A DNA stretch of 29,839 nucleotides from a virus (IMGVR_UViG_3300042301_002391:1-29839), one strand, 5' to 3'; shown: positions 15,312 through 24,064, numbered from the stretch's first letter. The notes: a model not told the origin generated them from the sequence alone. Numbers and translations: made by a program.

Positions 15312-15649
15312 TGGCCGGCATGAGCCGCACCACTGGCGCAGCGCTGGAAGGCTTCGACCACCTGAAGCAGTCGATCGCCGACATCCTCTCCACCCCCCTG
15401 GGGACGCGGGTGCATCGGCGCAACTACGGCTCACGCCTCATGGGCCTGGTCGATCGACCCATCAACCAGTTCCTTGTTGCTGACATGGTGGCCGCAGCAG
15501 CCGAGGCGCTTGACCGCTGGGAGCCGCGGCTGAAGGTGGAGCGCCTCACGATCGACAGGGTGACGGCCGATGGGCAGATCGAGCTCAGCCTGTCTGGCTA
15601 CTATCTGATCAACGGCCAGCAGGTCACGTTCGAGGGGTTGGTGCTCTGA
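15311..15649 (+). CDS. W: Baseplate wedge protein W (gp25-like)
   Basis: A 112-residue protein (P2 gpW is 115) of the T4 gp25/P2 W family. HLKQSIADILSTPLGTRVHRRNYGSRL (about 17-43) is the family core, and IELSLSGYYLINGQQVTFEG near the C-terminus is the closing strand pair. It is a baseplate wedge component that contacts the first sheath ring. ATG 15311 overlaps the PAAR stop; ATG 15320 would shorten it by three residues. Confidence 0.94.
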   Translation: MAGMSRTTGAALEGFDHLKQSIADILSTPLGTRVHRRNYGSRLMGLVDRPINQFLVADMVAAAAEALDRWEPRLKVERLTIDRVTADGQIELSLSGYYLINGQQVTFEGLVL

Positions 15650-16488
15650 TGGCCACGATCGACTTCTCGACCATCCCTGATCCGGAGATCATCGAGCCGC
15701 TCGATTTTGAAACAATCCTGCAGGAGATGCTGGCGGACCTGCAGGCCCGCGACCCCAGCTACATCGAGATCCTGGAGAGCGATCCAGGGGTAAAGATCCT
15801 GGAGGTGGCGGCGGCCCGTGAGTTGATCCTCAGGCAGCGTGTGAACGATGCGCTGCGCGCCACCCTGCTGCGTTATGCGGCCGGCCCCGATCTTGACAAC
15901 CTCGCCGCCTTCTACGGCGTCACCCGCCTGGCGGGCGAAACTGATGCGGCGCTGCAGAGCAGGACGATCGACCGGATCATGGGCAGCAGCTCAGCCGGCG
16001 GCGCGTTCTGGTATCGCTACCACGCGTTGTCCGCTGACCCGGATGTGCGCGACGTGTCGGTGAGCTCCCCCGCCCCCGGCGAGGTGCTGGTGGCGGTGCT
16101 GAGCAATACCGGCACGGGGCTGGCAAGCGCCGTGCTGCTCGGGGCAGTGGACTCGGTGCTGCAGAGCGACAGCGTGCGGGTGGTCACGGACACCGTTCTG
16201 GTGACAAGCGCGGCGATCACCCCGGTGCTGGTGACGGCCTCGATCTACTTGCTGCCCAGCACGCCGACGACAGTGTTCGATGGTCTGGCCTCGACGCTCG
16301 CCGAGGCATTCACCGCACAGTCGGGCCTCGGCTGGAACGTCACCCGCTCCTGGCTCATCGCCACCCTTCACGCGGCCGGTGTGCAGCGTGTGGAGCTCTC
16401 CGCACCGGCGGCGGATGTGATCTGCACCCCGATCACCGCCCCTGCCCTGGGTGCGGTGTCGCTCACTTTCGCGGGCGTTGATCGATGA
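15649..16488 (+). CDS. J: Baseplate assembly protein J
   Basis: A 279-residue Baseplate_J protein (P2 gpJ is 302). Signatures are the acidic N-terminus ending in DFETILQEMLADL, the EVAAARELILRQRVNDAL helix (about 53-70) and GPDLDNLAAFYGVTRLAG (about 80-97). Mid-protein PAPGEVLVAVL marks the core beta domain. It forms wedge spokes that change shape to trigger sheath contraction. ATGA overlaps on both sides confirm the start and the operon. Confidence 0.95.
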   Translation: MATIDFSTIPDPEIIEPLDFETILQEMLADLQARDPSYIEILESDPGVKILEVAAARELILRQRVNDALRATLLRYAAGPDLDNLAAFYGVTRLAGETDAALQSRTIDRIMGSSSAGGAFWYRYHALSADPDVRDVSVSSPAPGEVLVAVLSNTGTGLASAVLLGAVDSVLQSDSVRVVTDTVLVTSAAITPVLVTASIYLLPSTPTTVFDGLASTLAEAFTAQSGLGWNVTRSWLIATLHAAGVQRVELSAPAADVICTPITAPALGAVSLTFAGVDR

Positions 16489-17336
16489 CGGCGAGCCGCT
16501 ACGACCTACTGCCGCCCAATGCAACCACGCTGGAACGCAACCTGTCGCGGGTCACTTCCAGCCTGGTGCGCGCCGGGGCCCCGGTGCCCACCATCCGCAC
16601 CGCCAAGCGGACGGACATTCCAGACAGCGTGGTGCCGTGGCTGGTATTCGAGTACGGTCTGGCCGAAATTTTGCCGTACCTGAGCAATCAGCGAGAGGCA
16701 AGCGAGGGTGGTGTGCAGTGGCAGCGGATTCGTGGTACCCCCGCCGCGATTCTCCAGGGGCTCGGCTGGCTGAACCTCAATGGCGAGATCGATGAATCCG
16801 AGGGCGGTTCGTATCGCTGGGCAGAGTTCCAGATCGGCATTGATGCACCGACGAGCGGCGAGGCGATCATCAGCCAGATCACGGCGGTGGCACGGCTCAG
16901 CGCTCCGGTGCGATCACGGCTGCAGCGGATCTACTCGGTCTATGACTTCCGCCGCTTCCTGCTGGACGACAGCCTGCTGTCTGATGGCGCGATTCTCAGC
17001 GATCACAGCGGCGTGCGGCCGCGGCCGGACTGGCCGCAGATCAGCTTTGGCGACTACCGCAGCAGCAGTGTCAGCGCTGATTTCACGGTCATCAGCGGCG
17101 ACCTATCGGTGATCGGCATTCAGGTGGTCAACTCCAACTGCTTCATCTTGGATCACAGCCTGATAGATGAGGGATGGCACGTGTTGAATGGCGACGGCGT
17201 GCGGACCGACTACCTGCCGACAACCGCCAGCCGGTTCGATGCCAGCACCAACTGGTCCGATCAGCTTGCCTGGGGTGACTTCACGTGGGAGGGAGTCGGC
17301 TACTTGGTGAGCAGCAAGATCACCACGACAACCTGA
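16485..17336 (+). CDS. I: Tail protein I with long C-terminal extension
   Basis: P2 gpI is about 176 residues; this has 283. The N-terminal half is typical: LLPPNATTLERNLSRVTS, then SVVPWLVFEYGL and TPAAILQGLGWL, followed by IYSVYDFRRFLLDDSLLSDG (about 150-169). The extension (about 165-283) repeats a short Leu/Asp motif (LLDDSLLSDG, later FILDHSLIDEGWHVLNGDG), likely a small beta domain that offers extra attachment for the fibre adaptors encoded next. A TAGAAT box follows the stop by one base. Confidence 0.9.
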   Translation: MTASRYDLLPPNATTLERNLSRVTSSLVRAGAPVPTIRTAKRTDIPDSVVPWLVFEYGLAEILPYLSNQREASEGGVQWQRIRGTPAAILQGLGWLNLNGEIDESEGGSYRWAEFQIGIDAPTSGEAIISQITAVARLSAPVRSRLQRIYSVYDFRRFLLDDSLLSDGAILSDHSGVRPRPDWPQISFGDYRSSSVSADFTVISGDLSVIGIQVVNSNCFILDHSLIDEGWHVLNGDGVRTDYLPTTASRFDASTNWSDQLAWGDFTWEGVGYLVSSKITTTT

Positions 17337-17337
17337 G

Positions 17338-17343
17338 TAGAAT
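17338..17343 (+). promoter_or_regulatory. TAGAAT box before the adaptor gene
   Basis: TAGAATC one base after the stop of gpI, 21 bases before ATG 17365 and followed by GAGGGAGGGG as ribosome site. It has the same layout as before the capsid. Candidate -10 element; no clear -35 element. Confidence 0.35.
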
Positions 17344-17364
17344 CCGAGGGAGGGGCAAGGCGCG

Positions 17365-17850
17365 ATGGCTGCTGTTCTAACACTGAGCGGGCGAACCGCC
17401 ATCGCCACGGCGATCAAGGCACGGACCGCTCACATGGCCTGGGGCAGCGGCAACACCGTTTGGGGCTCCACTCCGCCGCAACCTGCCGTGAGCGACACCG
17501 CCCTAGTGGCGGATGTGGGCCGCCGCAAGGCCAGCCAGGTCGAGTACGTGGTTCCCGATGCCAACGGCGCCATCGAAACGCCGCAAGGCAAGTACAGCAT
17601 CAGCGTCACTCCCACTGTGGCGCTCTACTTCAAGTTCTTTTTTGACTTTGGCGATGGCGTCGGATCAACGATCCGTGAGCGCGCCATCTTCATAGACACG
17701 GTGGCTGCCACCGGTGTGCCTGTAGGTCAGATGTACCTCCAACCGAGTGAGGTGCAGAGCCCTGGCACGCTGCTGGTGATCGAGCGCAATGCGCCGATCG
17801 TCCGCGAGGTCACCACCCGCCAGCTTTTTGAGTTCGTCGTGACATTCTGA
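17365..17850 (+). CDS. Baseplate/fibre adaptor-like protein (gpH N-terminal or DUF3751-like)
   Basis: A 161-residue protein. The pattern LTLSGRTAIATAIKA ... HMAWGSGNT ... PAVSDTALVADVGRRK, then a strand-rich half with STIRERAIFIDT and LLVIERNAPIVR, resembles the N-terminal attachment domain of P2-type fibres (DUF3751-like), which begins LT-x-G-x-AAI and has a VGDG-type turn and an IRE motif. Here the domain stands alone. It could join the baseplate to the DUF4815 appendage encoded next. The assignment is by pattern and context, so only moderate. Confidence 0.55.
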   Translation: MAAVLTLSGRTAIATAIKARTAHMAWGSGNTVWGSTPPQPAVSDTALVADVGRRKASQVEYVVPDANGAIETPQGKYSISVTPTVALYFKFFFDFGDGVGSTIRERAIFIDTVAATGVPVGQMYLQPSEVQSPGTLLVIERNAPIVREVTTRQLFEFVVTF

Positions 17851-17854
17851 GGCC

Positions 17855-19813
17855 ATGACTCTTCCCGGCTACCACAACCGCTTCGACGCCGCAGATCGTT
17901 ACGACGAGCTGCTGTTCCGCGCTGGCAAGGGACTCCAGTCTGCCGAGTTGAACGAGACCCAGAGCATCTTCATCGACCGGCTGAAACGCATCGCCGATGC
18001 GGTCTTCACCGATGGCGCGGTGATCGAGGGCATTCCCCCGGTTATCAACATCACCACCGGATCCACCACCTGTCCCGCGAGCAAGGTCTACTTGCGGGCT
18101 GCGGTGCGATCGGTGCCGACTCGAACCTTCACCATCTCCCTTACCGGGCTGGTGCGCATCGGCATCTTCCTCCTCGAGGAGGAGATCACCGAGCTGCAAG
18201 ATCCTGATCTGCGCGATCCCGCCGCCGGCACCCGGAACTACACCGAGCCTGGCGCTGGCCGCCTTCGCGTCACCCCCACCTGGGGCCACAGCGGCGAGTC
18301 CATCGCGGGCGAGTTCTACCCCGTTTACGTGGTGATTGACGGCTCGATGCTGAACCAGCAGGGGGCAGCAGGCGACAGCGCGTTCATGGAGGCCCTGGCC
18401 CGGTACGACCGGGAGAGCAACGGCAACTACATCGTCGATGGGCTGAGCGTCCGCCCCGCTGGCTACTCCCTCGGCGTCAACACCCTCAGCATCCGCGAGG
18501 GCGTTGGCAACATCTTCGGCTACAAGGTCGACAAGCCCACCGCGAGCCGCCTCACCTACAACGAGGATCCGGACCTGGATGTGGTGACCTCTGAGCCTGA
18601 CGTGTTCACCGGCACCACTGGCGGCACCGCGACGGTGCAGCTGAATCGCTTCCCGCTTGATGCCGTGCTGGCCGTGGTGATCACCCGGCAGAAGACCGTG
18701 ACGCTCACCCGTGGCGGCTTCTCAGGTGGCCAGGACACGCTGCCTGATGTGTCGGTGCTGTCGATCATCAGCCTCACTCAGGGAGGCACCACCTACCAGA
18801 GCCCACGGGACTTCTTCCTGAATGGCGACAAGGTGGACTGGAGCCCCACCGGCGGTGGCGCGATCGAGCCCGCTCCTGGTTCCAGCTACTCGATCACCTA
18901 CCAATACCTGGGCGCGGTGACGCCGGATGCGATCAACCTGCAGACCGGCGTGGTGACGATCACCGGTGCGGTGAACGGCAGCCTGGTGCTGACCGATTAC
19001 CGGTGGAAGCTGCCCCGCTACGACCGCCTCTGCATCGACCGCGACGGGGCGTTTGCCCGGGTGAAGGGCATCAGCTCCCGGTTTAACCCGCTGCCGCCGG
19101 CCGTGCCCAGCAACCTGCTCAGCCTGGCCACTCTCTACTGGAACTGGGGAGCAGCGCCAACAATCGCCAACGACGGCATCCGGGCGATCCCCTTCGACCA
19201 GCTGGAGCGGATGCGGTCGTTGATCGTCGACCTGTTTGACCTGGTGGCACAGGAGCGGCTGCGGAACGACATCAGCAGCCGCGAGCCCAGCAGCAAGCGC
19301 GGTGTGTTCGTCGATCCGTTCCTCGATGACGACCTGCGGGACCAAGGCATCACGCAGACCGCTGCGGTGGTGAACGGCACGCTGCAATTGCCGATCGCGC
19401 TCACCGCCTACCAGGCCCCAACGAACAACGCTCAGGACTGGATGCTCCCCTACACCGAGGAGATCATTCTGCAGCAGACGCAGCAGACGGGCAGCAGCGC
19501 GATCAACCCGTACCAAGCATTTGATCCGATCCCGGCTGCCATCACCCTCACCCCAGCGGTGGATCGTTTCACGCAGATCGACACCATCTGGACGTCGCCG
19601 ATCACCGAGCAGATTGGCACCTGGCTGGGTGCGACCGGAACGTTCTCGTTTCAGAGCGTCATCAGCACCACCAGGACGGAGCTGCTGAGCGAGAGCCAAC
19701 GGCCGGCACAGTTCCTGAGACCCATCACCATCAACTTCACCCTGGAGGGCTTCGATTCCGGTGAAACGCTCACCGAAGTCAAGTTCGACGGGATCAACGT
19801 CACCCCTGCCTGA
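17855..19813 (+). CDS. DUF4815 appendage protein, N-terminal part
   Basis: A 652-residue structural protein. The N-terminus (YHNRFDAADRYDELLF, then GKGLQSAELNETQSIFIDRL) is the DUF4815 signature. It is followed by beta-rich modules and a long mid-region with LPRYDRLCIDRDG. The last segment, FTLEGFDSGETLTEVKFDG, is a domain that in relatives continues without a break into an SFTIPANVP-type strand, the exact start of the next ORF. It is probably a large baseplate-attached appendage found in cyanobacterial phages. No TAGAAT box; start coupled to the adaptor gene by a 4-nt gap. Confidence 0.75.
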   Translation: MTLPGYHNRFDAADRYDELLFRAGKGLQSAELNETQSIFIDRLKRIADAVFTDGAVIEGIPPVINITTGSTTCPASKVYLRAAVRSVPTRTFTISLTGLVRIGIFLLEEEITELQDPDLRDPAAGTRNYTEPGAGRLRVTPTWGHSGESIAGEFYPVYVVIDGSMLNQQGAAGDSAFMEALARYDRESNGNYIVDGLSVRPAGYSLGVNTLSIREGVGNIFGYKVDKPTASRLTYNEDPDLDVVTSEPDVFTGTTGGTATVQLNRFPLDAVLAVVITRQKTVTLTRGGFSGGQDTLPDVSVLSIISLTQGGTTYQSPRDFFLNGDKVDWSPTGGGAIEPAPGSSYSITYQYLGAVTPDAINLQTGVVTITGAVNGSLVLTDYRWKLPRYDRLCIDRDGAFARVKGISSRFNPLPPAVPSNLLSLATLYWNWGAAPTIANDGIRAIPFDQLERMRSLIVDLFDLVAQERLRNDISSREPSSKRGVFVDPFLDDDLRDQGITQTAAVVNGTLQLPIALTAYQAPTNNAQDWMLPYTEEIILQQTQQTGSSAINPYQAFDPIPAAITLTPAVDRFTQIDTIWTSPITEQIGTWLGATGTFSFQSVISTTRTELLSESQRPAQFLRPITINFTLEGFDSGETLTEVKFDGINVTPA

Positions 19814-19815
19814 TC

Positions 19816-21243
19816 ATGCCCCTCACAGCCAACGGATCTGGACAGATCACGGGGTCGTTCACGATCCCGGCCAACGTGCCAGTCGGCACCAAGCGCGTCA
19901 CATTTCTGGGCAACCAGGGATCCTTTGGCGCAGCGCGGTTCATCGGCGCTGGCACGATCGTCAGCCGCACCCAGCGGCAGCTCACCACGATCGAGACGCG
20001 GTTCTGGGATCCGCTGGCGCAGACCTTCCGCCTCGATCAATCCCGGCACGTCACCGGCGTCGACTTCAAGTTCACCGCGAAGGGCAGCAGCAGCAACAAG
20101 GTCTACTTGGAGATCCGGGAGACGGAGCTTGGCCTGCCGAACGCGACCACCCTGGCGGAGGGTGTGCTGCAGGGCAGCGCTATCACGGTGGGGGCTTGGA
20201 ACAAGGTCAGCCTCACCCGGCCGGTCTACCTGCAAGCAGGAGTCGAGTACGCCATGGTGCTGCTTACCGACGACCCCACCCATGCAGTGGGTCTGGCAGA
20301 GTTGGGTAAGTTCGATTCGGTGGCCAATGCGTTCGTCACCAGCCAGCCGTACACGATCGGCACGATGCTGAAGAGCAGCAACGCCAGCGCCTGGACGCCG
20401 GTGCAGGAGTCGGACCTCACCTTCCGCATGTACGGGGCCCTGTTCAGCAGCAACAGCCGCACCGTCTCCCTGGGCCAGCTGAAGGCCGGCACGGTCACGA
20501 TCACCAGGAGCGGCACCACCGCGACGGCCACGTGGGTCGGCGGCGCCAATCCCTTCGTTACCGGGCAGAAGGTGGTTCATAGCGGCGCCACCCAGAGCGA
20601 GTACAACGGCGCAGTCACGATCACCTCAACTGGGGCCAACACCTACACGTTCACCGTGAGCGGCAGCCCGGCGACGCCTGCCACGGGGACGATCCTCGCG
20701 GCCGTGGGCGACACCACCGACCTGGTGGCCCTTGCTGGGGTCGAACGGGTCAGCAGCGCCACCGATGTGCAGTTCGTCTTCACCAAGCCGGACGGCGGCC
20801 AGATCCGTGGCTCGGACAACGCCCGCATCCAGCTGGCGGAAGACATCAACGTGCCGCTCACTCTCTCGGCGGTGCTGAGCGGCACCACGACCGAGAGCCC
20901 GCTGTTGTTTGCCGGCACCCAGGCGGTGCTCGGCAACCTAGGCGAGACCGGCACCTACGTGTCCCGGGCGATTCCCTGCGCGGCCAACGCAAAGGTGAGC
21001 TGCACCTTCGAGTCGCTGCTGCCCGCGGCATCGAGCGTGACGGTGGAGTTCCAGAAGTCGGACGGCACCTGGCAGTCCGTCAGCCAGACCAGCAGCACGG
21101 CGGTGGGCGACGGTTGGACCGAGCATGTCTTCACCGTGGCGAGCTTCACCGCCGGCGGCAGCACGACCCGCGTGCGGCTCAGCCTCACCGGCACCGCTGC
21201 GGCCCGGCCGCAGATCCGGCAGCTCCGTCTCGTGGTGATCTGA
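19816..21243 (+). CDS. DUF4815 appendage protein, C-terminal part
   Basis: A 475-residue protein beginning TANGSGQITGSFTIPANVP, which completes the final domain of the previous ORF. DPLAQTFRLDQSRHVTGVDF (about 76) and the jelly-roll-like VYLEIRETELGLPNATTLAE follow, as in full-length relatives. Around 222-290 there is an Ig-like unit (ATATWVGGANPFVTG). The C-terminus ends RPQIRQLRLVVI. The gene starts two bases after the previous stop (TGATCATG), in a different frame: either a genuine split into two proteins or a frameshift in the ancestral gene. Ribosome site weak, so coupling is likely. Confidence 0.75.
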   Translation: MPLTANGSGQITGSFTIPANVPVGTKRVTFLGNQGSFGAARFIGAGTIVSRTQRQLTTIETRFWDPLAQTFRLDQSRHVTGVDFKFTAKGSSSNKVYLEIRETELGLPNATTLAEGVLQGSAITVGAWNKVSLTRPVYLQAGVEYAMVLLTDDPTHAVGLAELGKFDSVANAFVTSQPYTIGTMLKSSNASAWTPVQESDLTFRMYGALFSSNSRTVSLGQLKAGTVTITRSGTTATATWVGGANPFVTGQKVVHSGATQSEYNGAVTITSTGANTYTFTVSGSPATPATGTILAAVGDTTDLVALAGVERVSSATDVQFVFTKPDGGQIRGSDNARIQLAEDINVPLTLSAVLSGTTTESPLLFAGTQAVLGNLGETGTYVSRAIPCAANAKVSCTFESLLPAASSVTVEFQKSDGTWQSVSQTSSTAVGDGWTEHVFTVASFTAGGSTTRVRLSLTGTAAARPQIRQLRLVVI

Positions 21244-21247
21244 TCCC

Positions 21248-22111
21248 ATGCCCATCAACGACCTCACAGCCACGCAGGGCTTCCAGAAGCCCAACGCAGC
21301 GAACCTGCTGAGCGAAGACGTGGGAAGGCTGCGCGCGGCGCTCGATGCGCTGGACGCAGAGATCAACGCGCTGGAGACGCAGAAGGCGGCGCTGGCCAGC
21401 CCTACGTTCACAGGCACCCCTGCGGCGCCGACAGCGGCGCCCGACACCAACACCGCGCAGATTGCCACCACGGCCTTCGTGCTGGGCCAAAAGGGCACCG
21501 CCACCCCGCTGATGGACGGGGCGGCCGCGGCGGGCGACTCGCGGCGGTTTGCCCCGGAGAATCACTGCCACCCGACCGACACCAGCCGTGCTGCGCTTGC
21601 AAGCCCCACCTTCAGCGGCACGCCGGCGGGCCCGACCGCACCTGTGGACACCAACACCCAGCAGTTGGCGACGACCGCCTTCGTGGTCGGACAGGGCTAT
21701 CTGAAAGCCGCCGCCGCGAGTGGCACCTATGCGCCGCTTGCTTCGCCGACCTTCACCGGCAACGTCACCCTGCAAGGGGCGGCTTACAGCAGCAGCATCA
21801 GCAGCACCGCGACCGGATGGTTTGGCTTGCCGTCAGGCAGCACCGCTCAGCGTGGCTCGCCCACTGGCCCAAGCCTCAGGTTCAACACCTCCTTCAGCCA
21901 GTTCGAGGCCTTTAGCGGCACCGATTGGACTTTTCTGGGGCAGGGAGCAGCAGGCGGCGGCGGTGACCAGATCTTTCAGGAGAACGGCCAGGTCGTCACG
22001 CAGAATTACACCATCGCCAGCGGGCGAAACGCCGTAAGTGCTGGCCCGATTATAGTGAACGCGGGGGTGAACGTGACCATCTCTGCCGGGTCAACGTGGG
22101 TGATCGTCTGA
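21248..22111 (+). CDS. Repeat-containing tail fibre protein
   Basis: A 287-residue fibre. It starts with an LLSEDVGRLRAALDALDAE coiled coil, then two near-identical blocks each of about 35 residues, LASPTFTGTPAAPTA... / LASPTFSGTPAGPTA..., with the core NT-x-QIATTAFV, and a third LASPTFTGN. These are classic phage fibre shaft repeats. After about 190 the chain turns to Ser/Gly-rich beta sequence (RGSPTGPSLRFNTSFSQF, a typical FNT/FEAF segment) and ends in a strand-rich stalk (GVNVTISAGSTW). It would form a trimeric shaft with a receptor-binding tip. The stop overlaps the next gene's ATG. Confidence 0.85.
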   Translation: MPINDLTATQGFQKPNAANLLSEDVGRLRAALDALDAEINALETQKAALASPTFTGTPAAPTAAPDTNTAQIATTAFVLGQKGTATPLMDGAAAAGDSRRFAPENHCHPTDTSRAALASPTFSGTPAGPTAPVDTNTQQLATTAFVVGQGYLKAAAASGTYAPLASPTFTGNVTLQGAAYSSSISSTATGWFGLPSGSTAQRGSPTGPSLRFNTSFSQFEAFSGTDWTFLGQGAAGGGGDQIFQENGQVVTQNYTIASGRNAVSAGPIIVNAGVNVTISAGSTWVIV

Positions 22112-22311
22112 TGGCTCTTCGACTGCAAGGCAACGGCGAGATCGCGGGCCTCGACTTGAGGTTCCAAACACCGGATGGCGTGGAGCAGTCGCGGCTGCGC
22201 GAGGGGATCCTCGCGCGCGAGGTGGTGACGGAGCTGACGGTGGAAGAGAGGCTGGCGAGGATCGGTCTGACCCTGGCGCAACTGCGCGAAGCCCTGGAGG
22301 CGACACCATGA
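22111..22311 (+). CDS. Small fibre-associated protein (66 aa)
   Basis: ATG 22111 overlaps the fibre stop (ctgATG). The product starts LRLQGNGEIAGLDLRF, resembling the LRLNGSTSGFVELD start of the next gene, and ends in two helices (LTVEERLARIGLTLAQLREALE). It may be a fibre chaperone or trimerisation helper; no family known to me. The stop overlaps the next ATG. Confidence 0.6.
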   Translation: MALRLQGNGEIAGLDLRFQTPDGVEQSRLREGILAREVVTELTVEERLARIGLTLAQLREALEATP

Positions 22312-22865
22312 GCCTGCGACTCAACGGTTCAACCAGCGGGTTTGTGGAGCTCGATGCCCCGCCCGTCGGAGACGGTCAGCGCTACCAGGTGCCGGATGAT
22401 CTGGGTATCCCGGCTGGTGCGGTGTTGCCGTTTGCGGGAAGCGTGGCGCCGGCCGGCTGGCTGAAGGCCAATGGCCAAGCGATCAGCCGGGCAGGGTATC
22501 CGAAGCTGTGGGCCTGGGCTCAGGTGTCCGGCAACCTGGCTGCCACCGAAGCGGCAAAGCAAGCCGGCCAATTCGGGCCTGGCAATGGTTCTTCGACTTT
22601 TACATTGCCGGATCTGCGAGGAGAGTTCATTCGAGGTTTGGACGATGGCAGAGGTATTGACTCGGGCCGAGGCGCTGGTACCGGACAGGCATCTTCCCTT
22701 GAAGCGCACACTCATCAAATTGCACCATCAGTTTCTTCTCCCGGATCAGGTACCACTCCTGGCCTGGCGTCTGGGTACTTTGCGGGAAATCAAAACACGG
22801 GATCTACGGGTGGAACGGAGACTCGCCCCCGCAACGTGGCATATCTTATTTGCATTAAGTCCTGA
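22308..22865 (+). CDS. Phage tail collar domain protein
   Basis: A 185-residue protein with the collar signatures: AGSVAPAGWLKANGQAISRA, YPKLWAWAQVSG, SSTFTLPDLRGEFIRGLDDG, and the closing TRPRNVAYLICIK. The N-terminus LRLNGSTSGFVELDAPPV is a motif I associate with marine cyanophage fibres. Between about 125 and 160 are His-x-His and Gly/Ser-rich stretches (EAHTHQIAPSVSSPGSG) that typically bind metal in fibre tips. It probably forms the receptor-binding head of a short fibre. A shared start motif links it to the 66-aa gene before it. Confidence 0.88.
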   Translation: MSLRLNGSTSGFVELDAPPVGDGQRYQVPDDLGIPAGAVLPFAGSVAPAGWLKANGQAISRAGYPKLWAWAQVSGNLAATEAAKQAGQFGPGNGSSTFTLPDLRGEFIRGLDDGRGIDSGRGAGTGQASSLEAHTHQIAPSVSSPGSGTTPGLASGYFAGNQNTGSTGGTETRPRNVAYLICIKS

Positions 22866-22868
22866 ACC

Positions 22869-23984
22869 ATGAGCAGCCTCCGCGTCCAGCAGCTGCAGCA
22901 CCCCAGCGCATCCTCCCCGGCATTGGCCCTGGCGAACGACGGGACCGCTGCTGCGCAGCTCAGCGCCATCAACGGCGGGCCGCTCGCCGGTTTCCGCAAC
23001 GCCATCATCAACGGCAACTTTGACATCTGGCAGCGCGGCACCAGCTTCAGTGCATCGGTCTACGCTGCCGACCGCTGGCTGAATGGCTACCTGGGCAGCA
23101 GCGCGGCGATGAGCCGCCAGCCCTTCACCCTGGGCCAGAGCAACGTCCCCGGTGAGCCGCGGTTCTTCAGCCGCACCGTCGTCACCTCCGTGGCCGGAGC
23201 CAGCAATTACTCGATCTTGCTGCAGCGAATCGAAGGCGTGCGCACCTTTGCCGGCCAGACGGTCACCATCAGCTTCTGGGCGAAAGCCGACGCCAGCCGC
23301 TCGATCGCGGTGGAGCTGATGCAGTGGTTTGGCACCGGCGGCTCGCCCAGCTCCATGGTGTCTGGGATCGGCGCAACGAAGGTTGCGATTGGCACCACCT
23401 GGCAGCAGATCAGCCTCACGGTCACTGTGCCCTCCATCGGCGGCAAGACGCTCGGCACCGCCGGCGATGACTACCTGGCGCTCAACATCTGGTTCGACGG
23501 CGGCAGTAGCCACAACGCTCGCAACGCCACCCTGGGCCAGCAGTCGGGCACGTTCGATATTGCCCGGGTGCAGGTAGAACCCGGCGGGTTCTGCACACCG
23601 TTCGAGCTGCGGCCGCTTGCAACCGAACTGGCCCTGTGCCAGCGCTACTACGAGAAGTCCTACGACCTTGACACCATCCCCGGCACTGCCACCGACACCG
23701 GCCTGGTGGGCGGGCAGTGCATCTACTACTTATCGACCACTGCTTACGCGCCCCCTGCGCCGGCGGTGGCTTATCGCGTCACGAAGCGCGGCACCCCGCA
23801 GCTCACCTTCTGGAACCGTTCGGGCACCGCCAACCAGTACAGCCAGTACTACAACGGAGTGTGGGCGAACCAGGCCACCGTGCCTGTCGTGCTCTCCAAC
23901 AGCACGAACGGGCTCCTGGTCTACCCCAACGCCTACGTCGCCAGCATGCTCTTCCACTTTGCTGCTGACGCAGAGCTGGTCTGA
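22869..23984 (+). CDS. Carbohydrate-binding-like phage fibre/tip protein
   Basis: A 371-residue protein. GFRNAIINGNFDIWQRGTSF (about 47-66) followed by ADRW is a familiar phage motif of a jelly-roll carbohydrate-binding domain; VTISFWAKAD (about 135-144) and the LFHFAADAELV end fit the same fold. The last about 120 residues carry Tyr-rich loops (RYYEKSYDLD, ANQYSQYYNGVW) that could contact host glycans. ATG 22869 follows the collar stop closely. Its stop overlaps the ATG of a tiny ORF that leads to the sheath gene. Confidence 0.78.
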   Translation: MSSLRVQQLQHPSASSPALALANDGTAAAQLSAINGGPLAGFRNAIINGNFDIWQRGTSFSASVYAADRWLNGYLGSSAAMSRQPFTLGQSNVPGEPRFFSRTVVTSVAGASNYSILLQRIEGVRTFAGQTVTISFWAKADASRSIAVELMQWFGTGGSPSSMVSGIGATKVAIGTTWQQISLTVTVPSIGGKTLGTAGDDYLALNIWFDGGSSHNARNATLGQQSGTFDIARVQVEPGGFCTPFELRPLATELALCQRYYEKSYDLDTIPGTATDTGLVGGQCIYYLSTTAYAPPAPAVAYRVTKRGTPQLTFWNRSGTANQYSQYYNGVWANQATVPVVLSNSTNGLLVYPNAYVASMLFHFAADAELV

Positions 23985-24064
23985 TGCCCGGCAATTTTCT
24001 CCATGACCAACAAGGTGGCGTTGGCGCGTCGTCGCAGCAGTGGGTGCTGATGGCTTCGGCCTAG
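23984..24064 (+). CDS. Tiny ORF (26 aa) ending ASSQQWVLMASA, upstream of sheath
   Basis: ATG 23984 overlaps the preceding stop. The peptide starts MPGNFLHDQQGGV, with a first-residue resemblance to the sheath start MPTNFLHG, and ends in the same 12 residues as the ORF at 9073. Bases 24001-24020 come from the 20-nt repeat shared with the 8681 gene start but read in another frame. The TAG stop is part of the TAGAAT box. It could be a leader peptide or a deletion remnant; expression is unproven. Confidence 0.4.
   Translation: MPGNFLHDQQGGVGASSQQWVLMASA
24001..24020 (+). repeat. 20-nt repeat shared with 8679-8698
   Basis: Exact copy of the start of the 8681 gene. Only five bases (24021-24025) separate it from the 148-bp leader repeat, whereas 473 bases separate the two pieces near 8698-9172. 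The order is the same at both places, so the present locus looks like a deletion derivative. Confidence 0.8.
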
